Below, piece by piece: positions 18,733 to 29,723 of a DNA stretch of 64,000 bases (its first letter is position 1; every line of letters begins with the position of its first letter). The stretch covers positions 1 through 64,000 of the forward strand of contig RXJX01000014.1 of the NCBI GenBank assembly GCA_003963245.1, in the 5' to 3' direction. The translations under genes were made by a program, and so were the position numbers. The DNA is from Neisseriaceae bacterium (lineage in GTDB: Bacteria; Pseudomonadota; Gammaproteobacteria; Burkholderiales; UBA11063). Under the pieces are notes generated by a model, which was given only the letters and a program-made list of their open reading frames with translations, was not told the DNA's origin and did not search any database.

Positions 18733-19646
18733 AGGTAATTCCAACTATTAATCAGCTGATACAGTGTTCTCAACTCATATGTTTCATTAAATATACTACG
18801 CTCATGCTCGGCAATAAAAACTATTCTACGTTCCAAACAATGCTCTTTTAGCAACACAAGATACTTGTGCAAAACAACAATGTATGGTGTTCTCAACTGC
18901 GCACGGAATGATACCAGATACGACATCGCCATAACCAAATCAAGACTTAACAGCGTAATTTTCAGGACACTAAAATATTTCTCGCGGCGTGAAATCATTT
19001 TAGCATAACGCTCCATAATTACCGTTCCAGGAATAATCGGTACATCAATATCATGATTATGACTGACGGCTAAAGTTACAACCTCCATACTTGATAGTGC
19101 ATTATAAAAACCACGTCGCCAAATTGATAAATAATAGCTCTTAGGAAATAAAAATAAACCTGCAAAAACTACCAACATAGCAATAAATGTTTGCAAGCTA
19201 TGATTTAGTGCAACATAAAAATTGCTATTAGTATCGCCATAAGTCATAGAATAAGCAGCAAGACTTAAAATCAACGGTACTGGAACCAGCATACTTTTGA
19301 GAGAATACAGTGCTGTAAAATAGAGCCAGATTGAATAAAAAAAGACAAAGAAAACAAAAAATATTTTATATGTCGAAAATACACCAAAACAAAATACAGC
19401 CAAAATACTCCCCATAACAGTGAAAAAATAAAAAAGATATTTTTCCTGAAGAGTATTACCAACTAGCTCTGCAGCAAAAGCAGTTAATGGAATATAAAAG
19501 TAATAAAAATACGGATTTGGAACACCAAAAACATAGTTAAAACTAAAGAGTAGTTCCAAAACAAAAACAGCTTTAAGACCATTAATCCGGTGCTCTGCAA
19601 AGCGATCGTAATTTGCCAGACTATTTTTTAGTCGAGATATAAACAT
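18717..19646 (-). CDS. FUSC-type inner-membrane efflux protein, first half (cassette 1)
   Basis: A 309-residue protein with about five membrane helices in residues 25-165 and a soluble C-terminal half rich in helices. It looks like the N-terminal half of AaeB-type FUSC exporters. The gene overlaps the preceding HlyD-family gene by 26 nt and the following half-gene by 16 nt. No frameshift is evident: both halves have their own start sites, and the same split is present in cassette 2, so it is a fixed arrangement rather than a sequencing error. Confidence 0.75.
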   Translation of the reverse strand: MFISRLKNSLANYDRFAEHRINGLKAVFVLELLFSFNYVFGVPNPYFYYFYIPLTAFAAELVGNTLQEKYLFYFFTVMGSILAVFCFGVFSTYKIFFVFFVFFYSIWLYFTALYSLKSMLVPVPLILSLAAYSMTYGDTNSNFYVALNHSLQTFIAMLVVFAGLFLFPKSYYLSIWRRGFYNALSSMEVVTLAVSHNHDIDVPIIPGTVIMERYAKMISRREKYFSVLKITLLSLDLVMAMSYLVSFRAQLRTPYIVVLHKYLVLLKEHCLERRIVFIAEHERSIFNETYELRTLYQLINSWNYLCSRN

Positions 19647-20625
19647 ATGCGCTCGAACCTGGATTTAATGGATAATTAGGGTCTGGATCCAAAATTTTTA
19701 TTTGAACTGGAAAACGCTGTGGCAGTAGTAACCACTCATTCTCATTCATCACTTTTTGCAGTTGACTTTTGGGTGCAGTAGTTTGTCGATCTGCAGCCCA
19801 AAGCGTATTAACAATTTCACCATGGAAAATTCGATCAAAGTAATACATCCGAAGCATAATCGTAACTTTATCCCCAACTCGCACATTTCTTAAATCAGTT
19901 TCGTTAAAATTTGCTTGAATATAGTAATTAGAGGTATCAATAAAAGAAAATAACGGCTCATGAATTTTTACCGGGGTATTAAGTGCTACATATAAATTGT
20001 CAACTACACCATCGCTAGGTGCACGAACTACCGTTAAATCAAGGTTAACCTGCGCCTGCGCCATTTTAGCTTTAAGGCTAGCTACAGTTTGTTTTTGCTG
20101 CTCAATCTCTGCTTTTAAAACTTCAACCTCTTGGTGTAATGAAGATAATTTATTGGCTAATGTTTCGACATCATAAGAGAGTTTTTTTACTTCAAGTTTA
20201 GATACTGCTTCAACCACATCTTGATCTTGTTTCAAGCCAAGCTCATATTTGCTTTTATTTAACTCTGCTTCGGTAGATTTAATCAATGCATTACTACGGT
20301 CAATCTGTTTTTGGAGTACGATAATTTTTTTCAGACCTTCCTGATAGTCTGCACTTGCCTGTTGATAGGCTAATTGGTAAGGTAATTGATAAACAGTAAA
20401 AATTGGATCATTTTTCTTAACCGCTTGACCATTTTTGACATGAATATCAGTAATAAAACCAGATACGTCTGCAGCAACCGGCGCAACATTAGTCACAACA
20501 AAAGCATTATCGGTAAATGGAATCAAATAAGAAAAAATATGGTAAATACCAATTAAAATCGCAAGTATTACAACTATAATAGGTAGATGAAGCTCATTCT
20601 TCATAAGTTTAAAAATTTTCGGCAT
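19621..20625 (-). CDS. HlyD/EmrA-family periplasmic adaptor (cassette 1, AaeA-like)
   Basis: A 334-residue membrane fusion protein: one N-terminal membrane helix (about 13-34), a biotinyl-lipoyl half near 50-70 (VAADVSGFITDIHVKNGQ), a coiled-coil hairpin (about 85-195), the second lipoyl half (VRAPSDGVVDNLY) and a beta-barrel. It links the split FUSC pump to the outer-membrane lipoprotein downstream. It is the first gene of the cassette. A possible promoter on the minus strand is TTGCAG-N17-TAGATA about 30-60 nt upstream. AaeA-like proteins export hydroxylated aromatic acids; the substrate here is unknown. Confidence 0.88.
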   Translation of the reverse strand: MPKIFKLMKNELHLPIIVVILAILIGIYHIFSYLIPFTDNAFVVTNVAPVAADVSGFITDIHVKNGQAVKKNDPIFTVYQLPYQLAYQQASADYQEGLKKIIVLQKQIDRSNALIKSTEAELNKSKYELGLKQDQDVVEAVSKLEVKKLSYDVETLANKLSSLHQEVEVLKAEIEQQKQTVASLKAKMAQAQVNLDLTVVRAPSDGVVDNLYVALNTPVKIHEPLFSFIDTSNYYIQANFNETDLRNVRVGDKVTIMLRMYYFDRIFHGEIVNTLWAADRQTTAPKSQLQKVMNENEWLLLPQRFPVQIKILDPDPNYPLNPGSSAYVYISTKK

Positions 20626-21096
20626 ATGATCACTCGTGGCAAAATAAAATAGTTATCTATCTCGTTCTAGAAAAAGCTGCAATAATTAATAAATCTATAC
20701 GTGCAGATTTTAACACAATTATTAAATTTCCCCGTTATTACTCCAAGCTAAAAGCTTAAAACCACTCAATAATACTGCTGAGATTTGATCAAGTGCTTTA
20801 AAATGCAACATTTATTAAATTTAGCTAACTAATCATTTATCAGTAACTTGGGACAGGCTAAATTAAATATCCAACTTTAAAGCTTTGCGAGAGATCTAGC
20901 TAGGATATTCCATAAAGCTAAAATAGAAAAGATTTGGTTTAAACGAATGATGAGAGCAAACTATAGACCCAACCTATTTCTATTTTAACTAAACAGAAAC
21001 CAGTAGGAGTCATTAGTCAACGTGTGACGGTTAAGGAAAACTCCATTTCCTATGGATGGCTATTATAGCACACTCATACAGTTTTTTCAAGAAATG
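20626..21096. other. Long intergenic region upstream of efflux cassette 1
   Basis: About 470 nt with no convincing gene. The left end should hold the cassette promoter. A short plus-strand frame at about 20990-21064 reads KPVGVISQRVTVKE and ends at a stop; it could be a gene scar but is too short to assign. Confidence 0.4.
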
Positions 21097-21132
21097 TAAA
21101 AATAGCCGAAGTTAATACTTCGGCTATTTTTA
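21097..21132 (-). terminator. Intrinsic terminator of the glutamate dehydrogenase gene
   Basis: TAAAAATAGCCGAAG (21097-21111) and CTTCGGCTATTTTTA (21118-21132) form a perfect 15-bp stem with a 6-nt loop, just after the stop codon at 21144. On the minus strand it is followed by U-rich sequence. The stem core matches the mdh copy 1 terminator. Confidence 0.9.
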
Positions 21133-21143
21133 ACAAGAATGAA

Positions 21144-24100
21144 CTATTCTAAGATATGTGCAAATTCACGGATTGCGGCTGAAAGCATTGCCAAATCAAG
21201 AACTTTATAACTCTGAAGTTCTTCTAGGATAGCATTAATTTTATCCATACGGTCTTGATTGCCAGCAATCCAAGCACGAGTATCAGCTTTAGTGTTAACA
21301 ATCGCTAATTGCATAGCACCACGATATAATTTAAATACATCAGCAAGTAATGCCGAACGAGCCAAGGCTTGCCACTTATTACCACGTGATAGCAATAATA
21401 CATTTTTACGTAACCAGTCAATTTGCAATAAACGACCAGCAGCGAAGTAATTATCAGCTACCACGTCATAAGCCAAATTATTTTCCATTGCTAATAAGAC
21501 GATATCCATTACTTGTGGTAAATACCCCAAACGAGATACTAACTTAGCCAATACTGCAGGTACATTAGCTGAAATATATAAACTCTCTTCATCACGAACT
21601 TCAGGGTAATCTTCACTCTTAATTAAGTTATCAATATGAGATTCTAAAGTCGCAACATGCGTAGTATATTTACTGATAATTGAACTTGCACTGCTTAAAT
21701 CCTTAACATAGCGTAAGATCCAACGACATAAGCGCTCAACTGCTTTCTCAACACCAACGTATAGCTTCAATTGAACTTCTGCATCAACTTTATTATCTAG
21801 CTCTTCAATTTCATTATATAAACGCGGCGCGCCAAGTAAATTATACGCAATCCACCATGCTTTAAGGATATCTGATAATGGAGAGCTAAACTCATCAGTA
21901 AAGCGCGATACAAACGTCATTCCCGCGCGATTTACTACCAAATTAGCTAACTGATTAGCAATTATTTCTTTGCGTAAGTAATGATTAAGAATAAAGTCTT
22001 TATAATTCTCTTGCAGATATTTAGGGAAATAGCTAATTAATAAGTCATTAAAATCAGCATCTGTTACTAATGAGCTTTTTAAAATTTCACGATCTAATGA
22101 CATTTTAGAATAAGCTAGCAACACGGACATTTCCGGAGAAGTTAAGCCTTTATCCTCTTGCATTCGCTCATTAATCTCTGCATCGGTTGGTAAAAACTCA
22201 ATCTTACGATCTAACTCACCAGACTTTTCAAGCTTGCGCATAAAAATTTGATGATTTGGCAAAGTATAACGTGCACGATAACCAGCAGTACGTAATACCA
22301 AAGTTTGTAAGTAATTATCACGCAACACTAAATGACCAACATCATCAGTCATTGATTCAAGTATCTTGTTACGGGTTGCAACATCCATTCCGGTTGCCTG
22401 CATAATCGCTGCAAAAAGAATTTTAATATTTACTTCATGATCAGAACAGTCAACACCAGCAGAGTTATCAATTGCATCAGTACAAATATTACCGCCAGCC
22501 TGAGCGAACTCAATCCGCCCCAATTGTGTAGCACCTAAATTACCACCCTCACCAACTACATGCACACGTAATTGGTTACCATTAACCCGTAATGCATCAT
22601 TAGCTTTATCTTTAACTTCTTCATTCGATTGGCTTTCAGCTTTGATGTAAGTACCAATACCACCATTGTAAAGTAAATCAGCTTTAGCTTTTAAAATCAA
22701 ATGAATCAAGTCATTTGGAGCTAATTCATTATCTTCAATTTCTAACCACGCTTTTACTTCAGGCGTCAGTGGAATAGTTTTGCTTGAGCGCAAGTAAATA
22801 CCACCACCTTGAGAGATTGTCGATTTGTCATAATCCTCCCAACTCGAACGTGGGAGATTAAACATCCGTAAGCGTTCTTGATAGCTAGTCTTAACATTTG
22901 GATTTGGATCAAGGAAAATATGTTGATGATTAAATGCAGCAATTAACTTAATGTGTTCAGATAATAACATTCCATTACCAAATACATCTCCCATCAAATC
23001 ACCAATACCGATTACGGTAAAGTCTTGCGTCTGAGTATCAATACCTAGATGACGGAAATGACGTTTTACTGCTTCCCAAGCACCTTTGGCTGTAATCCCC
23101 ATTTTTTTATGATCATAACCCACTGAGCCACCTGAAGCGAATGCATCACCTAGCCAGAAAGAATATTTTTGTGACATTTCATTGGCAAAATCTGAAAATG
23201 TTGCAGTACCTTTATCGGCAGCAACAACCAAGTATGGATCTTCACCATCGTGGCGAATAACTTGTTTTGGATGAACAACTTGCCCATTAACTAAATTATC
23301 CGTAATATCCAATAATCCCGAAATAAACTGTTTGTAGCAGCTGATACCTTCAGCCATATATGCTTCACGATCTTTAGCATCCGGTAGTTTTTTGCACACA
23401 AAGCCACCTTTAGAACCAGTAGGTACAATCACCGAATTTTTAACCATTTGTGCTTTTACTAACCCCAACACCTCGGTACGGAAATCTTCTTTACGATCTG
23501 ACCAGCGTAAACCACCACGGGCTACCTTCCCTCCACGTAAATGCACTGCTTCAAAACGAATTGAATATACAAAAATCTCATATAATGGATACGGTTTAGG
23601 TAAATTCAATACCTTAGCGGATTCAAGTTTAAATGAAATATAAGGCTTATGTGCACCATCATCTAAAGTTTGATAATAATTAGTCCGAAGCATCGCATTA
23701 ACCACTGAAAATGCTGCTTTTAAGATTTGATCTTCCGCTAAATTTTCTACTTTATTCAATTCTGCATTAATTAGCTGTTGAATTTCGCCAGCTTTAGCTG
23801 CAGAATGATGTTCAGGACAAAATTTTGCTTCAAATAAGTCAAATAGGTGTTTGCTGACTACAGCATGATTTTTTAAACACTCGCTCATATAGCCAGCAGA
23901 GAATGGTAAGCTAGTTTGTGCCATATATTTGACCACTGCACGAATTAGCGAAACTTGACGCGCTGTCAAACCAGAATAAAGTACTAATTTATTTAAGGTA
24001 TCACTTTCAACTTGGCGCGTAAATGCAGCAACAATCGCTGATTTTAACTTAGCAATCAGCAGCTGATCTTTGATTTTGTCAACCAGCCCATCTGGAACTT

Positions 24101-24455
24101 CAACTCCAAAGTCACAGATATAGATTTGCTCATCTTGAGCAATTTTTATTTTATATGGTTTTTCGTCCAACAACTTAAAACCAAAATTTTCAATAATCGG
24201 TAAGCCACGTGACAGACTTACTGTGTCGTTAAAACGGATTAATTTAATTTGCCATATGTTATCTGCACCTGATTCTCCATCCGTAATTGCAATTGCGTAC
24301 TCATTATTATTACTCAAGCTTGACATTAATTTACAATCTTCTGTAACTTCTTCGAGCGAATAGCGATCTAAGTACTCAGCCGACAAAGCTAAGGCAAACT
24401 TATTATATGCCTCAGAACTTAAATTTTGCTTTAATTGCTCTAATAATTTACTCAT
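21144..24455 (-). CDS. gdh2: NAD-specific glutamate dehydrogenase, short form
   Basis: Deaminates glutamate to 2-oxoglutarate. The core carries the hallmarks of the large bacterial NAD-GDH family: GGLRWSDRKEDFRTE near residue 315, the GSKGGFVCKKLP catalytic-lysine segment near 350, and GEGGNLGATQLGR in the Rossmann domain near 635. At 1103 residues it is far shorter than the usual ~1600-residue proteobacterial enzyme; the C-terminal helical domain is present, so the N-terminal regulatory ACT-like/PAS-like part is what is reduced. The ATG at 24455 has a good AAGGAAA site, so truncation by a wrong start is unlikely. It has its own terminator and stands alone. Confidence 0.9.
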   Translation of the reverse strand: MSKLLEQLKQNLSSEAYNKFALALSAEYLDRYSLEEVTEDCKLMSSLSNNNEYAIAITDGESGADNIWQIKLIRFNDTVSLSRGLPIIENFGFKLLDEKPYKIKIAQDEQIYICDFGVEVPDGLVDKIKDQLLIAKLKSAIVAAFTRQVESDTLNKLVLYSGLTARQVSLIRAVVKYMAQTSLPFSAGYMSECLKNHAVVSKHLFDLFEAKFCPEHHSAAKAGEIQQLINAELNKVENLAEDQILKAAFSVVNAMLRTNYYQTLDDGAHKPYISFKLESAKVLNLPKPYPLYEIFVYSIRFEAVHLRGGKVARGGLRWSDRKEDFRTEVLGLVKAQMVKNSVIVPTGSKGGFVCKKLPDAKDREAYMAEGISCYKQFISGLLDITDNLVNGQVVHPKQVIRHDGEDPYLVVAADKGTATFSDFANEMSQKYSFWLGDAFASGGSVGYDHKKMGITAKGAWEAVKRHFRHLGIDTQTQDFTVIGIGDLMGDVFGNGMLLSEHIKLIAAFNHQHIFLDPNPNVKTSYQERLRMFNLPRSSWEDYDKSTISQGGGIYLRSSKTIPLTPEVKAWLEIEDNELAPNDLIHLILKAKADLLYNGGIGTYIKAESQSNEEVKDKANDALRVNGNQLRVHVVGEGGNLGATQLGRIEFAQAGGNICTDAIDNSAGVDCSDHEVNIKILFAAIMQATGMDVATRNKILESMTDDVGHLVLRDNYLQTLVLRTAGYRARYTLPNHQIFMRKLEKSGELDRKIEFLPTDAEINERMQEDKGLTSPEMSVLLAYSKMSLDREILKSSLVTDADFNDLLISYFPKYLQENYKDFILNHYLRKEIIANQLANLVVNRAGMTFVSRFTDEFSSPLSDILKAWWIAYNLLGAPRLYNEIEELDNKVDAEVQLKLYVGVEKAVERLCRWILRYVKDLSSASSIISKYTTHVATLESHIDNLIKSEDYPEVRDEESLYISANVPAVLAKLVSRLGYLPQVMDIVLLAMENNLAYDVVADNYFAAGRLLQIDWLRKNVLLLSRGNKWQALARSALLADVFKLYRGAMQLAIVNTKADTRAWIAGNQDRMDKINAILEELQSYKVLDLAMLSAAIREFAHILE

Positions 24456-24814
24456 TGTGTTTCCTTCTAAAGTTTACAAAACAAGCACCTGCTTACTAAT
24501 TAAAAATAACCTAAGCAGACACCTCTATCCATAACCCCTTGATTTACATAAATTCATCATAAAATTCGCGAACATTAAGAATTTAAATTTTAGTGGTAAG
24601 CCACTTATACCAAATTTTTATGTAGGTATTATATGTTATCCAGGTTCAACATAAAACAGATAATGTGCTGCAGCGCAATACTGTTAAAGCCTTAATCATC
24701 TATATTACCCACATACGATAATTTATACACATACTTGATTGCTACTCACGTAATTTATAGCTATTAATTTAATATTTTACTTAACTCGTAATTAAATAAC
24801 TAAGTCCTCATAAA
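24456..24814. other. Intergenic region upstream of glutamate dehydrogenase
   Basis: About 360 AT-rich nt. A small palindrome AGTGG-TAAG-CCACT lies near 24592-24605. No gene or clear promoter pair was identified. Confidence 0.4.
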
Positions 24815-25840
24815 TCAAATCAAACCAAATACTCTAGCGTTAGTTTCGCATATTTTAGTGATTGTTGTCGTTGGCAGTGTGGAATCCTTAACAAAGCTAA
24901 CTGCATCCCACATTTCCTCCATTGGATAATCTGTTGCAAATAAAATTTTTTCTTCACCCATTGCTTTAATCACATATTCTAATGCAGGTTGATAATAACG
25001 ACCACTTGTCGTTATATACACATTCTCTTTTAATACTTGAGATGGTAGTCTATCCAATCTAGGTTTATCTTTACCATAAGGCATATCGTGCCAACGATAA
25101 ATAAAATCCAAACGCTCCATCAAAAAAGGCATAGCTTCACCTAAATGACCTAAAATTATTATTAGCTTTGGGAATTTATCAAAAATCCCCGCTAAAATCA
25201 TTCGCATTAAGCATAATGCGCTATCAAATTGAAACCCAAATCCTGCTCCCGCGCTGGCAAAACCATATTTTGTATATTCTGGGATAACTGGTACTGACGG
25301 ATGTAGATATATAGGAACATGTAGACTCTCGGCAGCCTCCAGTAATGGCCAAAATTTCTGCTCATCTAAATATTCATTTTGACCAAAATTAGAATGCGTT
25401 AACCAGCCCACAAAACCTAATTGCTTAGTCGCACGCTCTAATTCTTTAACTCCAGATAAAGGATCATGGGGATTAATTGCTGCAAAACCTTTAAAGCGGC
25501 CAGAATTAGCCTTAATTGCAGAAGATAATTCATCGTTGGCATCTCTCGCTAATAAAGTCGCATCAGGATTATCTAAGCATTCTATTCCCGAAGGTACCGT
25601 CATGCTCAGAATTTGTATATCAACCCCATCTTGATCCATCTGGCTAATTCTTCCTTGACCAAGATCGAGCAATCCATCCATTAACCGCTTAGGGTGTGGC
25701 AAAGATACTGACTCACTAAATCTTAATTTATAAGAATCAACTTTACCCGTGACTTCAAGAAGAGGGAATAAATCACGTTTTTTTAGATAATCAACTGAAT
25801 CATTAGTAAAAAAATGCGCTTCAAAATCTATAACTTTCAT
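24815..25840 (-). CDS. Amidohydrolase-2 family metalloenzyme (gamma-resorcylate-decarboxylase-like)
   Basis: A 341-residue TIM-barrel protein of the ACMSD/Amidohydro_2 family. Instead of the usual HxH it has E7-x-H9 (FEAHFF), the arrangement seen in gamma-resorcylate and dihydroxybenzoate decarboxylases. Further ligands fit: YLHPS near residue 175, LGHLGE near 231, and the Asp in ATDYPMEE near 304. Such enzymes decarboxylate hydroxybenzoates non-oxidatively. There are no aromatic catabolism genes next to it, so the substrate is open; 2-hydroxy-acid or lactone hydrolysis is an alternative. Confidence 0.8.
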   Translation of the reverse strand: MKVIDFEAHFFTNDSVDYLKKRDLFPLLEVTGKVDSYKLRFSESVSLPHPKRLMDGLLDLGQGRISQMDQDGVDIQILSMTVPSGIECLDNPDATLLARDANDELSSAIKANSGRFKGFAAINPHDPLSGVKELERATKQLGFVGWLTHSNFGQNEYLDEQKFWPLLEAAESLHVPIYLHPSVPVIPEYTKYGFASAGAGFGFQFDSALCLMRMILAGIFDKFPKLIIILGHLGEAMPFLMERLDFIYRWHDMPYGKDKPRLDRLPSQVLKENVYITTSGRYYQPALEYVIKAMGEEKILFATDYPMEEMWDAVSFVKDSTLPTTTITKICETNARVFGLI

Positions 25841-26162
25841 TAATGCAATCCTTCTAATTTTCTAATAACTACTTTTTTGTAATCATATAGTTTTTTACTA
25901 TAAGCATGCCATAGAGCAACTCAAAAAGTCAAGAATGGTAAAGGTTTAAGCCATATTATTTTGATAATTCGCAAATGAGGGATAAAAATCAGCTTATTCT
26001 ATAACTAATGTAGCTTCTACGAAGACGTTGTATTTGAAAGGTATCCAGCTTGCTCAATCAAGGTAATCCCCAAACACAAAACGAGTATCTCATTTAAGTA
26101 TGCCAGACACAAAGAGAAGTTAAGACTGAGCAACCTAAACAATTTTAGCATCAAACTAAAAA
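25841..26162. other. Intergenic region, nothing recognised
   Basis: About 320 nt between the amidohydrolase and methyltransferase genes, both on the minus strand. No gene, repeat or convincing terminator seen. Confidence 0.4.
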
Positions 26163-27802
<1,640 letters not shown>

Positions 27803-27814
27803 TTATATATCCCC

Positions 27815-28366
27815 CTAATCATTATATTCTAAAATAGCAAAGACTGGATAGCCCTGCTCTTTGATTAACTGGCTGCCATTTAAATACAACAAATCGCTAA
27901 CCACTGCGCACTCTGCTACTTCCGCACCCAATTCGGTGATTAAAGTACATGCAGCAAGCATCGTACCACCTGTTGCGATTAGATCATCAATCACTAGAAC
28001 TCTATCTCCACGATGAACCGCATCAATATGCATTTCGACAGTATTAATATCACCATACTCCAGAGTATAGCTCTTAGAAACGGTAGTATAGGGCAACTTA
28101 CCTTTTTTACGAATTGGAACAAAGCCAATTCCCAATTCATAAGCCACTATTGGACCAAAGATAAATCCGCGTGCATCCAAACCTGCTACGGTGGTAATTC
28201 CCTTACCACGATAACGCTCAACCAATATATCTACCACCGCGCGAAAGGCTTGTGGATCTTTAAGCAAGGTAGAAATATCACGAAACATAACTCCCGGCTC
28301 AGGCCAATTGGGAATATCACGAATTGAATCACGAATCATCGCTAAAGTTTGTTGATTATATGCCAT
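27815..28366 (-). CDS. apt: Adenine phosphoribosyltransferase
   Basis: Salvages adenine to AMP using PRPP. The 183-residue protein shows the PRPP-binding VLVIDDLIATGGTM (about residues 121-134), PNWPEPGVMFRD near the N-terminus and GLDARGFIFG (about 61-70), all standard for Apt. GGAG precedes the ATG. It sits between eda and hemB on the same strand with short gaps and may be cotranscribed with them. Confidence 0.96.
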   Translation of the reverse strand: MAYNQQTLAMIRDSIRDIPNWPEPGVMFRDISTLLKDPQAFRAVVDILVERYRGKGITTVAGLDARGFIFGPIVAYELGIGFVPIRKKGKLPYTTVSKSYTLEYGDINTVEMHIDAVHRGDRVLVIDDLIATGGTMLAACTLITELGAEVAECAVVSDLLYLNGSQLIKEQGYPVFAILEYND

Positions 28367-28392
28367 ATTACTACTCCACGCTAGTTTATAGT

Positions 28393-29040
28393 TTATTTAT
28401 CAATAGTTATATTTACAATTGTCACCGCTTCTTTACAACGGCGCTTGATTTCGGTAAAATCATGTGCTGTTATTAATTTAGCTTCGACAATCGAAGATAA
28501 ACCTACAGCAAAAATATTAGGTAATTCCAAATATTTTTGCATACTTCCAACAGTTATACCACCAGTTGGACAGAATTTTAGCTGAGGTAGTGGTGAAGCT
28601 AATGCTTTAATTACATTGTAAGCATTATAAGGTTCGGCTGGGAAAAATTTAACATGATTAATCCCATTATTAAGTGCATCCATTGCTTGTGATGGCGTAC
28701 AAATACCAGGAACAAAACGTACCTTGTCAGCTAACTCCTTACTAACTGTAAATAATTCTTCCGTCACGCCCGGAGAGATAATATACTGCGAACCTGCCTC
28801 GTAAGCCTGTAAAAAACTCTCACGCGTAAGGATAGTTCCAGCACCAACCACCATCTCTGGTAATTCTTTGGCAATTTTAGCAATAATTTCCAACGCATTA
28901 GGTGTGCGTAAAGTAATTTCCATATTATTAATCCCTGCAGATAATAAAGTCTCCGCTAAAGGAATCGCTGCTGCCACGTCGTCAATAACCACTACTGGTA
29001 CTATTCTATTTGTTGCAAAAACTTGCTCCATTGTTTTCAT
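28393..29040 (-). CDS. eda: KDPG/KHG aldolase
   Basis: Splits 2-keto-3-deoxy-6-phosphogluconate into pyruvate and glyceraldehyde-3-phosphate. With the ATG at 29040 (GGAAG upstream; the frame also extends to a TTG at 29046) the protein has 215 residues. Catalytic residues are in place: Glu41 (MEITLR), Arg45 and the Schiff-base Lys131 in HVKFFPAE, equivalent to Glu45, Arg49 and Lys133 of E. coli. GAGTIL and CPTGGI phosphate-binding segments are present. It follows a diverged paralogue after only 2 nt, then edd, giving an Entner-Doudoroff operon. Confidence 0.95.
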   Translation of the reverse strand: MKTMEQVFATNRIVPVVVIDDVAAAIPLAETLLSAGINNMEITLRTPNALEIIAKIAKELPEMVVGAGTILTRESFLQAYEAGSQYIISPGVTEELFTVSKELADKVRFVPGICTPSQAMDALNNGINHVKFFPAEPYNAYNVIKALASPLPQLKFCPTGGITVGSMQKYLELPNIFAVGLSSIVEAKLITAHDFTEIKRRCKEAVTIVNITIDK

Positions 29041-29042
29041 TA

Positions 29043-29708
29043 TCAACTTCCTTCTTTTAATTTATTACGAATAACAACTTCTGATAGCATAACTGCTTTT
29101 CTCGCTCGCTCGGTTATTTCAGAATAATTTTTATCTGCTATTAATTTTGAATCAGCGATTGAAGATAGACCAACAGCAACAACATTATCTAATGCCAAAT
29201 ATTTCCCCATATTTTCTAGATTAATTCCACCATTGACTGCAAACTTTGCCCTTGGAAAAGCATGTTGATAAGTTTTAAGCAATTCGTAACCATTCATCGC
29301 TTCAGCAGGAAATAAGTTCATTACTTCAAAACCACGTGATAAAGCATCCATGATATGTGACGGAACTATCATACCCGGCAAAAAATGAGCATCATTGTAA
29401 CGGGTACGCGCGGCAGTAAATAACTCTGGTGTAATGCCTGGGGATGAAATAAACTTAGCACCTGCAATACTTGCATTCAAAAACCCAGCAGCATCCATAA
29501 TTCCTGCCACCCCAACTGTAATCTCAGGTAGTTTATTATTGATGTATTCAACTGCAGATAGTGAATTAGCAGATAACAATCTAACTGCAATAACGTTAAT
29601 TCCACCAGCAAATAAAGCCTTACAAACAGGCTCAACTATCTCTTTAGACTCAAGGCTAACCGTTGGGACTATCTTCTTTAGCCCAAAAAGTTGTTCAATT
29701 GTTTTCAT
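29043..29708 (-). CDS. Eda-like protein lacking catalytic residues (probable pseudoenzyme)
   Basis: A 221-residue paralogue that aligns without gaps to the adjacent Eda over the first ~45 residues and throughout the barrel (MKTIEQLF versus MKTMEQVF; SSPGITPELFTA; NLFPAEAMNGYEL). The key positions have changed: Glu41 is Ala, Arg45 is Leu, and the Schiff-base Lys131 is Asn (VMNLFPAE). GAGTIL has become GVAGIM. The reading frame is intact and the gene sits between edd and eda with tight spacing, so it is probably expressed. It may be a regulatory or scaffolding subunit of the aldolase trimer, or have a new activity; it should not be annotated as an active aldolase. Confidence 0.85.
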   Translation of the reverse strand: MKTIEQLFGLKKIVPTVSLESKEIVEPVCKALFAGGINVIAVRLLSANSLSAVEYINNKLPEITVGVAGIMDAAGFLNASIAGAKFISSPGITPELFTAARTRYNDAHFLPGMIVPSHIMDALSRGFEVMNLFPAEAMNGYELLKTYQHAFPRAKFAVNGGINLENMGKYLALDNVVAVGLSSIADSKLIADKNYSEITERARKAVMLSEVVIRNKLKEGS

Positions 29709-29723
29709 CTAATCAATCCTTTC

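Noticed and set aside
17833..19646. Possibility that the two FUSC genes are one gene broken by a frameshift
   Set aside because: Both halves have their own start codons and ribosome binding sites, and the same split recurs in the second cassette.
20975..21064. Short frame reading KPVGVISQRVTVKE in the gap after efflux cassette 1
   Set aside because: It faintly recalls the start of class I glutamine amidotransferases but is too short and has no start, RBS or continuation.
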